Positions 38,551-52,204 of a DNA stretch of 64,000 nt are shown here, one piece after another. The position numbers and the translations under genes were made by a program. A model generated the notes under the pieces. The model was not told the origin of the DNA, ran no database searches, and saw nothing but the letters and a program-made list of their open reading frames with translations. How positions within the stretch are numbered: position 1 is the first letter of the stretch; the number at the start of each line of letters is the position of its first letter. The DNA comes from Chaunax sp. Z400 (taxonomy: Eukaryota; Chordata; Actinopteri; Lophiiformes; Chaunacidae), in the NCBI GenBank assembly GCA_037577475.1, contig CM075188.1, positions 13,825,501 to 13,889,500 of the forward strand. The letters are read 5' to 3'.

Positions 38551-40345
38551 GTGGATCAGTGACTTAAACCTCTAATTTCTTTAAATTTTGTTTTACATGA
38601 TATTTACATATTTTTATATTGATGGAAATAACTACAGTTGTAGACAACAGACAAAGTCCGCAAATGTCTCGCTTGAAGTGCACTTGGTCAAGATGCTGAA
38701 ACACAGGATGCTGCAGCTTCCTTTGTGGAAAGGGTAAGTGAAAATAGTTTTTTGGGGAGCAATCAAATCAGAAACATACTTTTCATCATCTTGCAATTGT
38801 CAAACCACTTTATTCTGTAGGAATTTTAATGTATACCACATATTTTCAGATTTCCTTTCAAGCATAACTGCAAGCTGAACTTCAGCAATCTTCATGTAAA
38901 GAGATATAATCATCACGCGAAGGCATGATTCCTAAGCAAGACGTTCGTAACTTCCTGCAGCGACTGCCGCAAACACCTCAGGCTGTTGGGAAACAATGGT
39001 CCTCTAGAAATGTGATGGTTTACTTCAGTGCTTGAGATCTTATCAGTACAAAAACAATGGCTTACCAGCCACTAGACATTGATTTTATGGAGTAAATCAG
39101 GGCAGAGCCAACAAAAATTCCAGGTCCCTGAAGGATGAATATCATCCTTTCCGTAAATGATTTGAATACACACATCATCATGTCTGCGTAGCTTATCCTT
39201 GTAGGTGGTCTCTCAAGTTTTTTTTAAGTATATAAAATAGAGTGTACTACAAATGGACTGGTCAAAAATCATGTAACTAAGAAATTGTGATTTCAAAGTA
39301 TTTATTAATGACGTGCTAAATTTTATCACTCTGATGCAGTGCATGTCACAAGGCCACAATGGACACACAACCTGAAGTGGAATTTCTCAAACAAAGACAG
39401 GTTTTGTTCACTTGAAAGGATGAAAAGTGATGGACTAAAACCCCTACAGATGCAGGACCTACCACAGGTGGCCTTGATATAAACTTGATATGTCATTAGT
39501 CATCTGATATCATTATTTGGATTACATCATCCACTGTTAGGCCTATTTTTAAATTGCTTTTGTTGATTTTACACTCATGTAAGCCTTGTTGTTTATATCT
39601 CTTTAGCACAGATGTATGTGTAAATTCTTGTTAAATGCAACACACACAATAACCCTTTGGGGTCTGCCGGCATATTCCTGATTTTTACATATCTTCTTAA
39701 ATCCACAATTTTAAAGCACTTGCATAGAGTGAGAGTAAGGATGCAGAAGAGGATAATCTTCAGATTTCAGTCACAGTGAAACCACATTTCTACGCTGTTT
39801 TCTCATAAAGATATGAACAAAGATATCACAGAAAAAATGCATCAGTGTGCTGATAGCCTTCAGAGGGCTATAAACACCTTTTTATTTTTTATCTCCTTTT
39901 TTTCTGATATGTGTGGAATTTCTTTAGTAAGAGCAAATGAAATAAAAGCATAAGAATATATCACAAATGTGTGTAACATAGTGTCCATATCATACGCCTG
40001 ATATAGGCCAATCCTAGGTTTTCTATGGATATCTAGTTTTGTGAGGAGATAACATGATGACCTTTACACAGTACTTTTGGGCATTTTAAATGTGTGAACC
40101 CAGATTTGTTAGCTCGACATTTGTATGTATCATTTAAGATAAAATTCTCATTGTCAATGGATGTATCATGAGGAATGAGAAATGTTCTGACAACAATGGT
40201 TTATATGACTCTGCCATGGAATTTAACCTAATGATATTATATACAATATTTATTATATAAAATTTACTTAATATACTCCAAGAAGACAATTTTACGCTTA
40301 ATTAGTTTGGACACATAGCCGACATTAGATATTTCACTTTTCACA

Positions 40346-40416
40346 CATAAATGAAAAACATGAATATGAATTACATAAATGAAAAACATGAATAAAAAAA
40401 CATGAATATGAATTAC
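40346..40416. repeat. 28-bp-period short tandem repeat
   Basis: The unit beginning CATAAATGAAAAACATGAAT starts at 40346 and again at 40374, followed by a third degenerate partial copy. Confidence 0.7.
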
Positions 40417-40607
40417 TTAATATGTGTACGTAATGTTACTCATAGATATATAGTCATATAATATATAATAATTACATAATAATAATACACATTTGAGGGC
40501 TCCATACAAAATATCTACTTAATATATATTAATATAACTTAATTTTTTCGCGTAACTTAACAGCGATGGTTGTTATTTTCAGCGGTTCGTAGTCATATAC
40601 TACTCCT

Positions 40608-40645
40608 ATTGGTTGGAAGCTTTGGATTTTAATATTTTAACCAAT
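40608..40645. promoter_or_regulatory. Paired inverted CCAAT boxes upstream of firrm
   Basis: ATTGG (40608-40612) and CCAAT (40641-40645) start 33 bases apart, the spacing of paired NF-Y sites in many cell-cycle and DNA-repair promoters. They lie about 460-500 bases before the firrm ATG and just upstream of a GC-rich segment (CGGCGCGCGG at about 40701). Confidence 0.4.
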
Positions 40646-41108
40646 CGGAGTGAGGTCAGATGAGAATCCTTACTTACAACGTCATATCCGTGTCAAACAA
40701 CGGCGCGCGGTATATTTGTACACAGCTTCTCTTTAATGTGTTCTATGTTTTAGTGGTTAGCAAAAATGTAAGGGCAGCAGTAAGAGAAGCAAACTCGTCG
40801 TAAGGTTTGTGTGATTTTATGTTTATGAAGAGGAGACAACGTGTAGCATTTACGGTAAGAAGCTATACGTATTATCCAAATGAATATTAACGACCATGCT
40901 AACGGAGTGGGTTGCCTTTCTCAAAACACAGCCACAAGCTAAGGCTAGTATCTCTGGTTTTAACAGTTTTAAGCAAATTATCGACCTCATCCAGGTTTTT
41001 GGACGATTGGTAAAGATGTTTTACGTTGAGAGACTTACTCATTATCGTTGTTCTAAAACTTGTCATCGTTGGGACAGATTCTGACTTTCGCCGGTGACTG
41101 TTGTCGTC

Positions 41109-44100
41109 ATGTCCCAGACCAACACTTCCCTCCTGGATGAGGTGGTGCAGTGGAGTCAGGAAACCTGCCGCCAGAAACTCAAGTCTGTCCTGCCAAAACT
41201 CATCATATCCTCTCAAACGTACCTCAGCTTCACCTCTGTGTGATATCATGGTTCATAGCTTCATGCAAGTAGTTTCTATGGGACAGTCCAGTGAAATCCA
41301 TGTCTTGTAAGGTTTTAAAATGAAGACAAGATTGGAGAAACATGGAAAAATAATACATTCTTTTGGATTAGATATATAATTTAAAATGTATATCTATATA
41401 CTTAAACTTTTAGTGTGACGTCGGTAGTGTTCCTATTTTTAATAAGTCTATCACCCTTTTTTGCTATATTATTGCAATCCTGACATATTTTGCAGGTTTA
41501 TACAATGGGTGAATTTGCCATAATGCTGTGGTTTTCCTTGACACATTGCACTCTTTGCATCATGAGTCTGAGAGTTGGGGCGATCATATACGTAAGTTTT
41601 CTTCATTGCACAATTTGCACTTACAGCTGAGTTACAAACTAACTACTTTGTTGCTGTGGTACTCTTTGTGCTCAATGTGGGAACTCTTAAAAAACATACC
41701 ATCCCTGCAGGTATCCTGAAGATCATTACAGAAATGTTCCTCCCTCATATTGGTTTGTCAGAGCTGGAAGAGGAGTGCTTCTCCAAGATCTTACCAAAGG
41801 TGAACAACATGGTGAATGCATATTGTGTTGAGGAGCTATTATGTGAACAGCTTCACCAGTATTTGTTAAATAGCAGAATGGTTATAGGTCCTGGGAAAAG
41901 TCCTTAGATGAAAATCATAGTATCAAAACTAAAGGCCGTGAAACACTGTAAACAGGACAATATTTTGCTTTTGAAACTGCTAATATATCAGTTATAACAT
42001 TTAAGATTAGTTTTCAATGTCAGTTGTCACTTATGTTGTGAATGATTTGTTTTCTCACGATCATAGGATTTGTTGATAGATTTATCTCTGTATTTGGGAA
42101 TTATGGGTTCACCTTTTCCCTCGCATGTGTCTGTCCTTATCTGTCACAAATGTCCGCAGGCAGTGACGATGTTTAACAGCATGATGAAAGAAATCTTGGA
42201 CCAAGTTGGAGAGCTCTCCAATCAAAACACTGAACTGTGTTCCTTATTAAGGAACATTCTGCAGGTATTATTAGTATATTATTATTATGTATTTTTTTAT
42301 TGTACAATGAGCACCTTACAGATTTATTGTATTTATTTGCTGAAAAACATTTTTACTTCCCTCCTAACCAATATTTTGACAACATCCTGCCATCTGTTTC
42401 AGGCTATGGTGCAAATAATTGATGTGCTATCCGCTTGTGTGCGTCATGTTGGTACATTTGAGGAAGCACCTGAACTGGATGCTATCCGCTCACTGCCAAC
42501 TTATATTCTGAAGATCCTGAGGGAAACCTTTCAGCACTGCAAGGTTCGTATTTTTAGTTCTCCATGGGCTGTAATGGGTACATTTTAACTCTGTGTTTTT
42601 ATGCATCTTAAATTATGGTATGTATTAATTGCTATAATAAATGACTGAATAAATATGATTGGTGACATTGTTATGCAATAAGCAATCGTGTTAAGATAGC
42701 TATGCTATCGTTATGTATGATAGATGCGTTGAGTAAAATGAATGGTATATCGACTACAGAGATTGTTTTATTGCCCAGCCCTTATCTGAGGTGTCAACAA
42801 TTCAAGTGATCCTCATTAACTGGAAACTGCTGTGATTATCATCATCTCGCATCAGACAACGCGACCACTTGGGGATGCAAGAGAATGTAAAATCTGGGCA
42901 CAATTTAGTTTAAATCTTTTTGTGGGGTAAAAAATCTATAAAAAAAAGAAAAAGATCTTAAATATACTCTGCGTTTTGTTCTCAGGACAGTGAGGTGGTT
43001 TACTGTGGCCGTCTGTCCCTGGTGGCTGACCTGCTGCAGGGACTCTTCAAGGAGGCCTACAGCCTCCAGAAGAGTCTGTTGGAGCTGCTGGACAGAATCT
43101 CCCTCACCAGCAGTGCCTCAGATGAGGAGGTCTCTGATATTGTGACAGGTGTGTGTTTGTGTATGCGTTTCTCTATTTTACACGGCATTTCTTACGAACG
43201 CCTCCCATTGTTGTACGCAACACCTTGAATGCAACTTTCAACTCAGTGAAGTTTTTTTTTTTTCTCCCCGTATTTTAGTGATTCACAACCTGCTGGATAT
43301 CTGCTTAATTATCTCCAACCTGGACATAGCACTACATGCAAACACATGGAAATTTCTCATCAAGTCAGTACAGCAGACACTCATGATTACACTTGATTTT
43401 ATTAATGTTATATCATCTGTCCTGCAAGATGAACAGTTTTGTGTTAAGAGTTGGATGAATTTGCGAGTTAAGTTGTTTACTGAGTGTCTTACATTGAAAG
43501 TTGTTGCTTTGTGTAGACAGAGTCTGAAGCACCAGTCATTGGTGGAAGAACATCTACATCATGGTGACATCATCAACAGCCTGTGTGACAACCTGCTGGC
43601 CTCCTTCCACAACTGTGTGGAGCTGGCCGAACAGATTAAACATGCCGGTCTGCAGGTGGGAAAGCTCTGATTGGTTGAGGAAAATGTTCTGATTCTAAAA
43701 ATATTTTAAAAAAGTATTAGTAATAACAGTTTGTCTTGTACATTGTCTTCACGTTCATGATACCAACTATAGTCACCACAATGGTGGGTATTTATGGGCT
43801 AGTTACTATTCATTGAATACAACGGTGATGCTGATTGAATATTTTGTAGAATGAATGATGTATTTTTTGTGTGTTATACCCCTTTGTGCACAGAGATTTA
43901 GTTTATTAGTGAAAGATCTATACTTGACCTTTGTTGCCCTTTTGTATTAATGCTCTTGTGTTCCTTAAAAGGAGGCAACACAAAGCCCGGAATACAAGCT
44001 GTTCCAGAAAACTGCAAAGATGTGCAGATTTTTTGCCAACACCATGGTTCATTATATAAAGGTACATAAAGGATATTCTCCCAACCCTCTTGACTTTGTG

Positions 44101-47100
44101 AAAACTTTGTGTCATCTCTATGTCTGTTCAGCATTCAAAGCAGCTCAATTCACAGCCATCATTCCTCGTCCTTTGCACAGGAATTCAAATTCTTCCTGAC
44201 AAAGTATTGTAGCTGCTTTCACCAGCTCTACCTCCAGATCATCAGGTATGTGTGGGAAGCAAATTCCCACTATAATTTGTCTTTTGAGTTGATTATTCTT
44301 GAACAGTGCAGCAGCAGACGTTCTAATGTTTTTCAGTAAGTTTCCTCCCAGCATTTGTGCTCCAACACTGCCTGCAGCCCTGTCTGAGGAGCTGAATGCA
44401 GCAGCTCTGGTTCCCATGGAGGCCCTCCTGCTCCAGCTGTTGTCTTTAAGGCCCTTCGCTGAAGTTGTCCTCCAGGAGGGACTGCGTGAGTTTAAATCTT
44501 GTCCTCCGCTTGCTTTTTTTTGTCACCTACTGTGGAAGGGTTAATAGAAAGACACAAACTTTTCATTCATTAACTGTGCACCAATTTCATTCTTATTCTA
44601 ATATGATACATTGATGAATGATGTGGCCTATTTTGGCTTTGTTATAAATAAATAATGTATTCAAGTGTTTATTATAATTCAAACAGCAAATAATAGAGGT
44701 CTGCTGGTTGTGAAGCTTTGGAACAGTACTTCCAGTTTGAAATATGAAAACGCAAACAGGGAAGAGATGTTGCACCTCGTTCCACAATTTTGGCTACAGT
44801 TTGTTTGACTACCTAGTCAAAGATGATCAGCATTTGTGTATAGAATACGCCAATCTGTTCAATCCGGTGAATTTAACCACTAATATAATGCGTAGCATGC
44901 AGTTCGACTCAGGGAACTTTTAGGAGCCTTTCCGAGACTTGCTTGCTGACTCTCCAATCTGTAACTTCCAAAACTTCTACGCAACTGAAGACTGTTTTTG
45001 GGAAAATGTTGACCACTCTAACTTAAAAAGAATGTTGGCATCATGCGTCTAGCTGGTGACTGACACTGACATATTTAAAATGCTGTTGTTTGTCCGCAGG
45101 GTTAAGTCCTGAACATGAGTTTCCTCAGTGCCTTTTGCTTGTTAACGTCCTGGATCAGCTCACATCCCAGCCAGAGGAGGTGTTGCAGCTTTGGTACACT
45201 GGCAGCCAGTTCTCAGAAGAGACTCCCAGGTAATAATTAGATGTTTTCCTGTTGTCATCGACATTGCTGGGATTGCTGGGAATTTTTAAATCCAGTTTTC
45301 CTACAGCCTAGATTCCAAAGAAATGTGGACACTGTAAAACGGAATTCAGTGATTTGCAAATATTTTTGATTACAAAGATAAATCATTAATGTTCAAAGTG
45401 ATCAACCACAAGCATCGCATGTACAAGTGATTTTAAGGATTTGTAGCACTGAATATTGATTATAGACTAGAGAAGAGTATGTAAAAATGTATGCATCATT
45501 CAGCAGTGCTGAAAAAGATGGGTCATGTAAATGTGTTTTTTTCCCATCCTCTCTGTTTCCAGGCTTCCTCTTTACCAGGCCTTATTCACTAGTTTCAGGC
45601 GATGCCATACTGAGCGCCAGCTGCCAGTGCTGTTGCCAGGGGTGATGATGAAGGGTCAGGCTCAGGTCCTGGTCACACTGCACCAACATGTGTGTGTGCA
45701 TCTTTGTGCCAGTGTGGCTGCCCTTCCCCCAGTGTTCTTCTCAGTGCTGGTGAGGTCTTCACACAAAACCACACACAGTATTATAAGCAGCTTTAGTACA
45801 ATTAGTAATAATGTCACTTCACTTGGGCTGAAGGATGAACCGATTCCATTTTGGTGGTCAAAGTCACTGTGACCTCACGAAGCATGTTTTAGGTCATAAC
45901 TCAAGAATCCATACAATAATTACAGCAAAATTATACACAAATATCTGATGGGATAAAGTGGTGACATTTTATATCAAAACGGACAAAGGCCAATTTTACT
46001 GTGCCATCATGATGTTCAGCAAAAACACAAAGGAAAACACAAAGATTGTGACCATATTTCACATTTCTTCTGATACTGAAAACCATTCATTGGAATAATA
46101 CATCAATATCAAGATAATGTCAATAGAGATAACTTCCATTTCACCAAGAACCACACTTATTACCTTTTTATTAAATTATTTCAAAGTCTTCACTACATAT
46201 ACTGTATTATGAGTGTGGAGGGACATGGATGTAAACTGATACTTGACTGGTTGGTACATTCGCAAGATGGTAAATGTCGTTTACGTAGTGAAAATTAGGG
46301 ATGGGAATTTAGTTTGACAAAATTAATCGTAGTTTTTAAGGACTTTTATGTTCTGACTTAAAAGGTCATCTTCTTTTTCATTCTTTTTTGACTTTATAAC
46401 TTTCTTACAACTCATAACTGATCCAAAACTAATTATATGCTGGAAAGAGATATTAGCTAATAGTGGTTATTTACAGAAACTCTGTATCCATACTGGTTAA
46501 TATTTTGTCAAATTTGCCTAAAAAAATTGGATCGCATTAGCAACAATAGACTAATGCTAATGTTTTCAACGTGGCCATATAGGGTCCTTCCTTGAAAGTG
46601 AAAGTGGCCAGTAGCTGTGATTTGGTCCAGGATTTCCTGCCATTTAATGCAAGTCTTACACTTTCATTTTCTGTTTTTGATAACTTTCTGCCATTTACTC
46701 CCCCCTCTTCTCCTCCCCCTCCTCCTCTGACTTCCCCTCTGCTTTATCTCTCTTCTTCAGGAGCGTTGTTTGGTGAATGCTGTACTGCAGCCTGATACAC
46801 AGACAGCTCTACTGGCTACAGATGTGTGGTGTTTTACAGCACGGTGAGAGCAAAAAAGTGTACAATGTGTGTTTTTATTGGGGGGGGGCAGGCATACCTT
46901 TTACACTCTCTGCGTCATGCTGGTATATTTGTCACACATCCCTCTCTGTGGTTTATTGAGTCCACTGTCCTCTCTGTTTACAGTTATGGGACAGCAGAAC
47001 TTTGTCTACATCATGTCCTCTTCATAGCTCAGCTGGTAGGTAGAGACCAGGAAAAGACACGATACAGTTGAGAGAATACATTTTGTGGTCTTGTTTCATA

Positions 47101-50100
47101 TTGATCCAAAGCAGAGATGCACTTTACAACCCATTTCAGACATCATTGTAGAATATAGTAATAAAGATGCTCGGTAGACCTTCGTATTTTTGAGTTATCG
47201 TTTACAGACATTGTTTATAGAATCTTATGCCAACTTCTGAAATCTGGGCTCTGACTGTTCTTAACAGACACCACAAGGTCATGGAGCACTTTCTAAAATA
47301 ACTCTAAATCCCCTTAATCTCTCTCTGTAGGGCTTCATATTAATATTGGTCCACCCTGTTTTCTGTGGAGCCCCAACAGAGGTGACAATTGGTGTTGTTG
47401 GACCTTGGGGTCACCTTTTCATCACCTATTATGTCATTACATCATCAGATTGATCTGGATCCCACTCATTTTCATACACACACCCCCCCCCCCTTCCTTC
47501 AGCTCTTCACCTGCCTTCTACCCTGATGCCCCAGGGATTGTACGCCTCCTGGGATTTCACACTGACACACACACTGCTCCTCGCCTCCTCTCTACTTGTC
47601 CGTCTCCTCCTTTAGGTGAAAGCTTGCACTGCTGAGTGTTACCAGTCGGTCCACCTGGGCCTGCTGCTCAAACGCATGGTTTTCTTCATGACGCCAAACC
47701 ACCAGGTTAGAAGCCCTGGCAACTGAAAATGAACATTTTTTGAACTCACAAATTGTTAAGATTTTCATTACGTCTCGTCACATTTGACAGTTCAGTGAAT
47801 ATTTGTGAACGTAGGGAGGGCAAATAAAATGAAAGATGGAAAGAAACATCGGAAGAGATGTTGTGTGGTAGTAAAAGTATTTGATTGACGTTTAATAGTC
47901 ACGGTACTGATGTAAAATGAAGGATGTGTGTTTTGAATGGCATTCTGTGTACTGCACAGTACAGTTGATTGCTTTTCAACAAGCTCTTTAAACAATCAAG
48001 CGATTTAAATAGAGAGAAAACATCAGTGTGGTCGTACATCGTTTCTTAAGCTCCTCATTTCAATAGTTTAAAAATGATTAGAGGCACTGGGCCTCACTTG
48101 TATTCATCACAAAAATATTAAACATATACATATGTTTACATTCCATGTAGGTGACATGTCAAATCTGCAAAATAAGGTGCTGAACCACCAGAAGAGTTTC
48201 AGCGCTCAATGGTGTCCCAGGAACTATTTCATGGAATGATTAACACCATTCTTCCAAAAGAATCACGTTCATGTTCACGATATTTTATTTATGCTCACCA
48301 AACCATAAAAACATTGAATCATGCAAGACTATTCTTCATTAATGCAAAGTGTTTTCCAGTTGGAACTGTTGGAGCGCTTCCCACCCTCTGAGGTGGAAAA
48401 CCTTCGATTGTGGCAACACGTCCTCCTCAGAGCTCTTTCGCCAGACACCCGTCACCGTGTAGAGACGGACATCACAGGCCTTACTCAAAAAGCACTGACC
48501 GACTGGCAGAATGGAGGGAACAAGCTTGGAGAAGTGGCCAACGTGGTGAGAGGACATTCTCAGTTATGACTTATAAAGGGATGTCTGACTGAAGTAGTCT
48601 TAAACAGTTGGCGCTTTTAGCTCCTGTCAGCATTGAGGATCACCTGTTTTTTTTTGAAGGAGTAGTTGGTTAATGTCTGCTTTGTGGTCAAGTTAGGATG
48701 ACAAGATTGTGCTAAGAGAAAACAAGCAGCTTCCAAAATGTGTTTCCTTTTTTGTCCGAGCATTAGAATTATTGATTTCTGTTGGGATGTTAAGAGCTTT
48801 CCTACAGATATAACAAGAAATGCTTCTGAAAAATAACTCGCCAATCGAAGCTTTCATCTGCATTTACCCCCCCCCCCCCATTTTAACCCTGAAGATAAAA
48901 CACAATGTGGAATGTCTTTAATTTAATCGAGTTGTTAAACTTAAACGATCTGTCCTTTCATTCACCTTCATAATGATTTTCTGCTTCAGGGTTGTTGCAG
49001 TCACTTTGTTCAGCTGCTCTCCGTCAAATTCTTTCCATAAATGATTAATTCTGGGAAACAAATCAATGCGAGGAAGCAGGTTGGGGAAATGGGAGGGGGG
49101 GGGATGCACCAATTTACAAAGTCCCTTCTGTGTCCAGAACGTGGTGCTGTTATCCCTCCTAGTGGTGGTTCAGGGGCAAACATCTCCTGAGGAGCAGTGT
49201 GTGTTGTCTGCAATGAGGATAATCACACAGCTGTGGTTACGAATGATACCAGAACAGGTGAGACTTCAACACACACACACACACAGATGTAGTGCAAATG
49301 CATAACTATTCACGTAACCTGTCCTGCTCCAGGTGCAGACCCACCCTGTGCTCCAGTGTACTCTGCAGCTGCTCCTTTCAATGTCAGCCATTTTAGTGAA
49401 AAACATGGAGCATCAAGTCATTCTTCAGGTAGACTGTTAGTGTTAACAGTTAGCATTAAACGGATGAGGATGGAGAATACATCTGCTCACTGTCTGTTCC
49501 AGGCTCTGCTGTGTGTGGATTCTGTGCTGTCTCAGGAGGGTGCAGAGCCCCAGGTGGTGCTGGCTGCTCTAAAGTTCCTCTCCTCCCTGGGGAAGATCTT
49601 CTTCCCCACCGAGAGCCAGGTAATCAAACCAGACTACCAGAAACGAGGATCCTCCTTTTTACTTCTCTGCACTCCTTGTTGCTCCAGGACAGTTTCTATA
49701 ACTGATCTCATTGGAGTTTGCTATTAATATCTTTGACCCTGCAAGACTCTAGAATGAATCCTAGACTAAAAACTTGGCAGTAAGAGGGTAGTGAGGTTCT
49801 GATCATCTGCTCTTTTTGTTTTTTGGCAAATAACAGTGAATCATTTGCTGTTTATCAAATTAGTGCCTTTTCCAATAGCTTTTTTTCTCTTTCATGTATT
49901 CAAAGAAATGATTTTTGAGTAGTTGTGCATGCCGTTTGAAACTTCGCTCTTGCATCTTCTGATGTTCATTTGTCAATGTCTTTGACATTTCATAGATGAA
50001 ATTAATCTATTATATTAAATCTCTTATTTTTTGTCCGTCAGAGTCAAATTTTGCCAAGGCTCAGCAGCCTGTTTGGAGTCCTGTTGTCTCACAGATCCTG

Positions 50101-51327
50101 GCTGCTACATCAGCATGCCCTGGAGGCCTTTTCTCAATTTGCAGAGGTACAGCAGGAAGTCAAAAGATATTATTAATATTTCAGATATAATCCTATATAG
50201 TGTTCATGTCATAAACTTTAATGAGTCCTTTTTGTATCTAAGATTACGAATCATGAAGAGGTGATTTCCCAAAGTTTGTGCGACGAGGACACCAAGACGA
50301 AGGTGGTCAACTATCTTAGCAAGGTGAGGGATGCCCACATGTCGTGACAAAGATTAACCTGAAATAAAACCGATGGATGTACAGAGTGTGCATTTTCTTG
50401 CAGACTGTGAATGCACAGGAAGATGTGGACTCGCGGCTACAGAGGCTCAAGGTGGAGACGGCCCTTATTGAGCAACACAATGGAAGGCTGGAGAATAAGA
50501 AAGACAGTGCTTTGAACAAACAGTCTGCTGACGCTGTTGCAGATTCAGAGGTTAGTGATGACGTGAAGTTAATTTAGCAGCGTTGCTTCACGTTTACAGT
50601 GTACTGTCTGAGGCTCTGCGAATGGCAGCTGGCCTGTACAACACTACCTCCTCGTACACATGCACACCACTTACACAGGGAGCTAGTGTACATGGTATGA
50701 TATAAACCAGGCCATTATTAATCAAGATTTTCATTACTTTTTGTTATGTTTTATTTGATAATTGGCAGAAAACACTAGAAGAGGGAGAAGAGGATAAGGT
50801 GACTGAAGTCCGTGGTCAGAAAAGAATATCATGGTTTCCAGGGAATGACTTTTGTTTCCATAAAAATTTATCTGTGAGATTGAAGTCTTTACAATTCCAA
50901 TATTAAATGTATCTCAGCTAGCTAAGTCTAAAATTACTTTAGCGTGAGAGCTGTGAAATAGTATTTTTCTCAGTAAAAACTATTACATAATGTTCTTCTC
51001 GGCAAGTCACAATCTCATTTGAATTTGACGTCAGACATTGTGCTTGTACAATCTTGTTGGAGAGAAATTCAAATCACAATAAGATATTTTCCGTGTGGTT
51101 ATCCATCCTTTCAGCCGTGGCCAAAGAGAGCACGGCAGGAGAGCAGTGCAGAGGAGGAGTACAGCCGCTACATCCAGACAGCTGAGAGTGCTCTGAAAGC
51201 CCTTCAGGCCCTCACTGAGAGTAAGGCCAGCACTGCAGCACAACCTCCTCCACAGTGGCTTGAATCCAGACTACAGGAGCTACAAAGCCTCATAACCCTC
51301 ATTAGTGCTGCCAGACACACCACCTAG
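41109..51327 (+). CDS. firrm: FIGNL1-interacting regulator of recombination (C1orf112)
   Basis: Nuclear partner of the AAA ATPase FIGNL1 that controls RAD51/DMC1 filaments in homologous recombination and crosslink repair. Coding exons: 41109-41204, 41552-41591, 41711-41799, 42160-42264, 42403-42543, 42986-43148, 43279-43363, 43517-43655, 43972-44061, 44181-44245, 44337-44485, 45100-45229, 45563-45749, 46761-46843, 46984-47035, 47616-47705, 48360-48545, 49138-49257, 49333-49428, 49503-49619, 50042-50146, 50243-50323, 50404-50550, 50769-50798, 51115-51327. They total 932 aa in frame. Conserved blocks include ITEMFLPHIGLSELEEE, GLFKEAYSLQKSLLELLD, MCRFFANTMVHYIKEF, QHVCVHLCASVAALPP, SHRSWLLHQHALEAFSQFAE and PKRARQESSAEEEY. 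Helical throughout; no catalytic motif is seen. The only frame through the second exon requires an AT-AC first intron. The 30-bp exon at 50769 is the least certain. Human C1orf112 lies beside SCYL3, as here. Confidence 0.92.
41205..41551 (+). other. Probable U12-type AT-AC intron of firrm
   Basis: The intron starts ATATCCTCTC (minor-spliceosome donor consensus ATATCCTT) and ends ACATTGCAC. A branch-site motif TTCCTTGAC (41534-41542) exactly matches TTCCTTRAC, with its adenosine 10 bases before the end. Splicing here joins LPKLI to SLHHESESWGDHI in frame. The alternative GT-AG reading (acceptor at 41495) meets stop codons in both frames compatible with the next exon. Confidence 0.8.
45825..46060. 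repeat. Teleost interspersed repeat in a firrm intron
   Basis: Phrases such as GTCACTGTGACCTCACGAAG, CATAACTCAAGAATCCATAC and ATGGGATAAAGTGGTGACAT are typical of a widely dispersed, non-coding fish repeat. Ends are approximate. Confidence 0.55.
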
Positions 51328-51448
51328 CTGTTCCAGTTTGTTTTCCAGCCCCAGATTATTTACTTTTTGTATAGAAAAAATATTTTATCACCCTTTGCTG
51401 CTTTCCCCACAAATTTTAAACCTTTTTGTGGTCGGTCTTGTTTGCTTT

Positions 51449-51454
51449 ATTAAA
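51449..51454 (+). terminator. firrm polyadenylation signal (ATTAAA)
   Basis: ATTAAA 122 bases after the firrm stop codon. The overlapping TTTATT (51446-51451) reads AATAAA on the minus strand, so the same few bases could serve the convergent scyl3 transcript. Confidence 0.5.
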
Positions 51455-51459
51455 CTTCT

Positions 51460-52204
51460 TTGAATACAAAGCACTGGTTGTTTGTTTTAGTTAGCACCAA
51501 GTCAAATATGAGTCACTATGTTTTTTTATGTATTGTTGAGTACCAAAATTGGATAGGGGCTTTTTCGGTCTGCTTGTTTTATGAAACGCCAAGTAAATAC
51601 TTGGTGTCAGTAGCACTAAACAAGTTCAATTACTATATAAAGATTAATCCAACACACTTAAAAAACAGAACAGGGTTGGATTTGAGTACAGTAAAATCTT
51701 TACTTCGCCAGCAATCAACAAACTACTAATAAATTATGTCACCTCTATTTCACATTCATTCAAAGTGCAAGGCTTCTGTAAATCAAACCTGACACGGTGT
51801 GGACGAGTTGTCTTGCCAAAAAGTGCACCTTGATCTTCATGCCAGTGGTGAAGTTGGCACATAAAAAAAATAAAATAAAAAACAAAGCAGATGAAGGCAG
51901 GATTACATTTTCACCTCTGATTAAGATCCCTTGATCTTGAGGTGATAGTCTCAGTTGGCAAAAAAATTAAGAACGGCTTCATTAGACCAAGTAAAGTACC
52001 ATCGAAGCTTCCAGTCCTTCCAGTTGAAAAGAAAGTTGATCTTGATGAACAGACTGATAATAAATGCTGAAGGACCAACGGAATAGGATATAAAAAGTCA
52101 TCCCTTCATTATCATTCTTCATGCTGTTAAAAAGAGTGATGGTGCTTGGAGTTTTACAGTGGTTCAGTCTCTTGCTCTAGATGAACCAGATGCATCAGAC
52201 ATCA
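51460..52204. other. Gap between convergent firrm and scyl3 ends
   Basis: Non-coding DNA holding the 3' UTRs of the two tail-to-tail genes. Nothing else is recognised. Confidence 0.5.

Larger units (their letters stand above)
36441..40607. other. Intergenic region between phpt1 and firrm
   Basis: About 4 kb without a supportable gene. METTL18, which neighbours C1orf112 in human, was looked for on both strands and not seen. Contents are a SINE head fragment (37474-37513), a 62-bp (TA)n run and a 28-bp-period tandem repeat near 40346. Confidence 0.6.

Noticed and set aside
36441..40607. Possible METTL18 gene between phpt1 and firrm, expected from human synteny
   Set aside because: No methyltransferase motif or suitable frame found on either strand.
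41205..41243. firrm first exon extended to ISSQTYLSFTSV and a stop
   Set aside because: Ends at TGA after 45 codons and has no counterpart in C1orf112. The AT-AC splice explains the sequence better.
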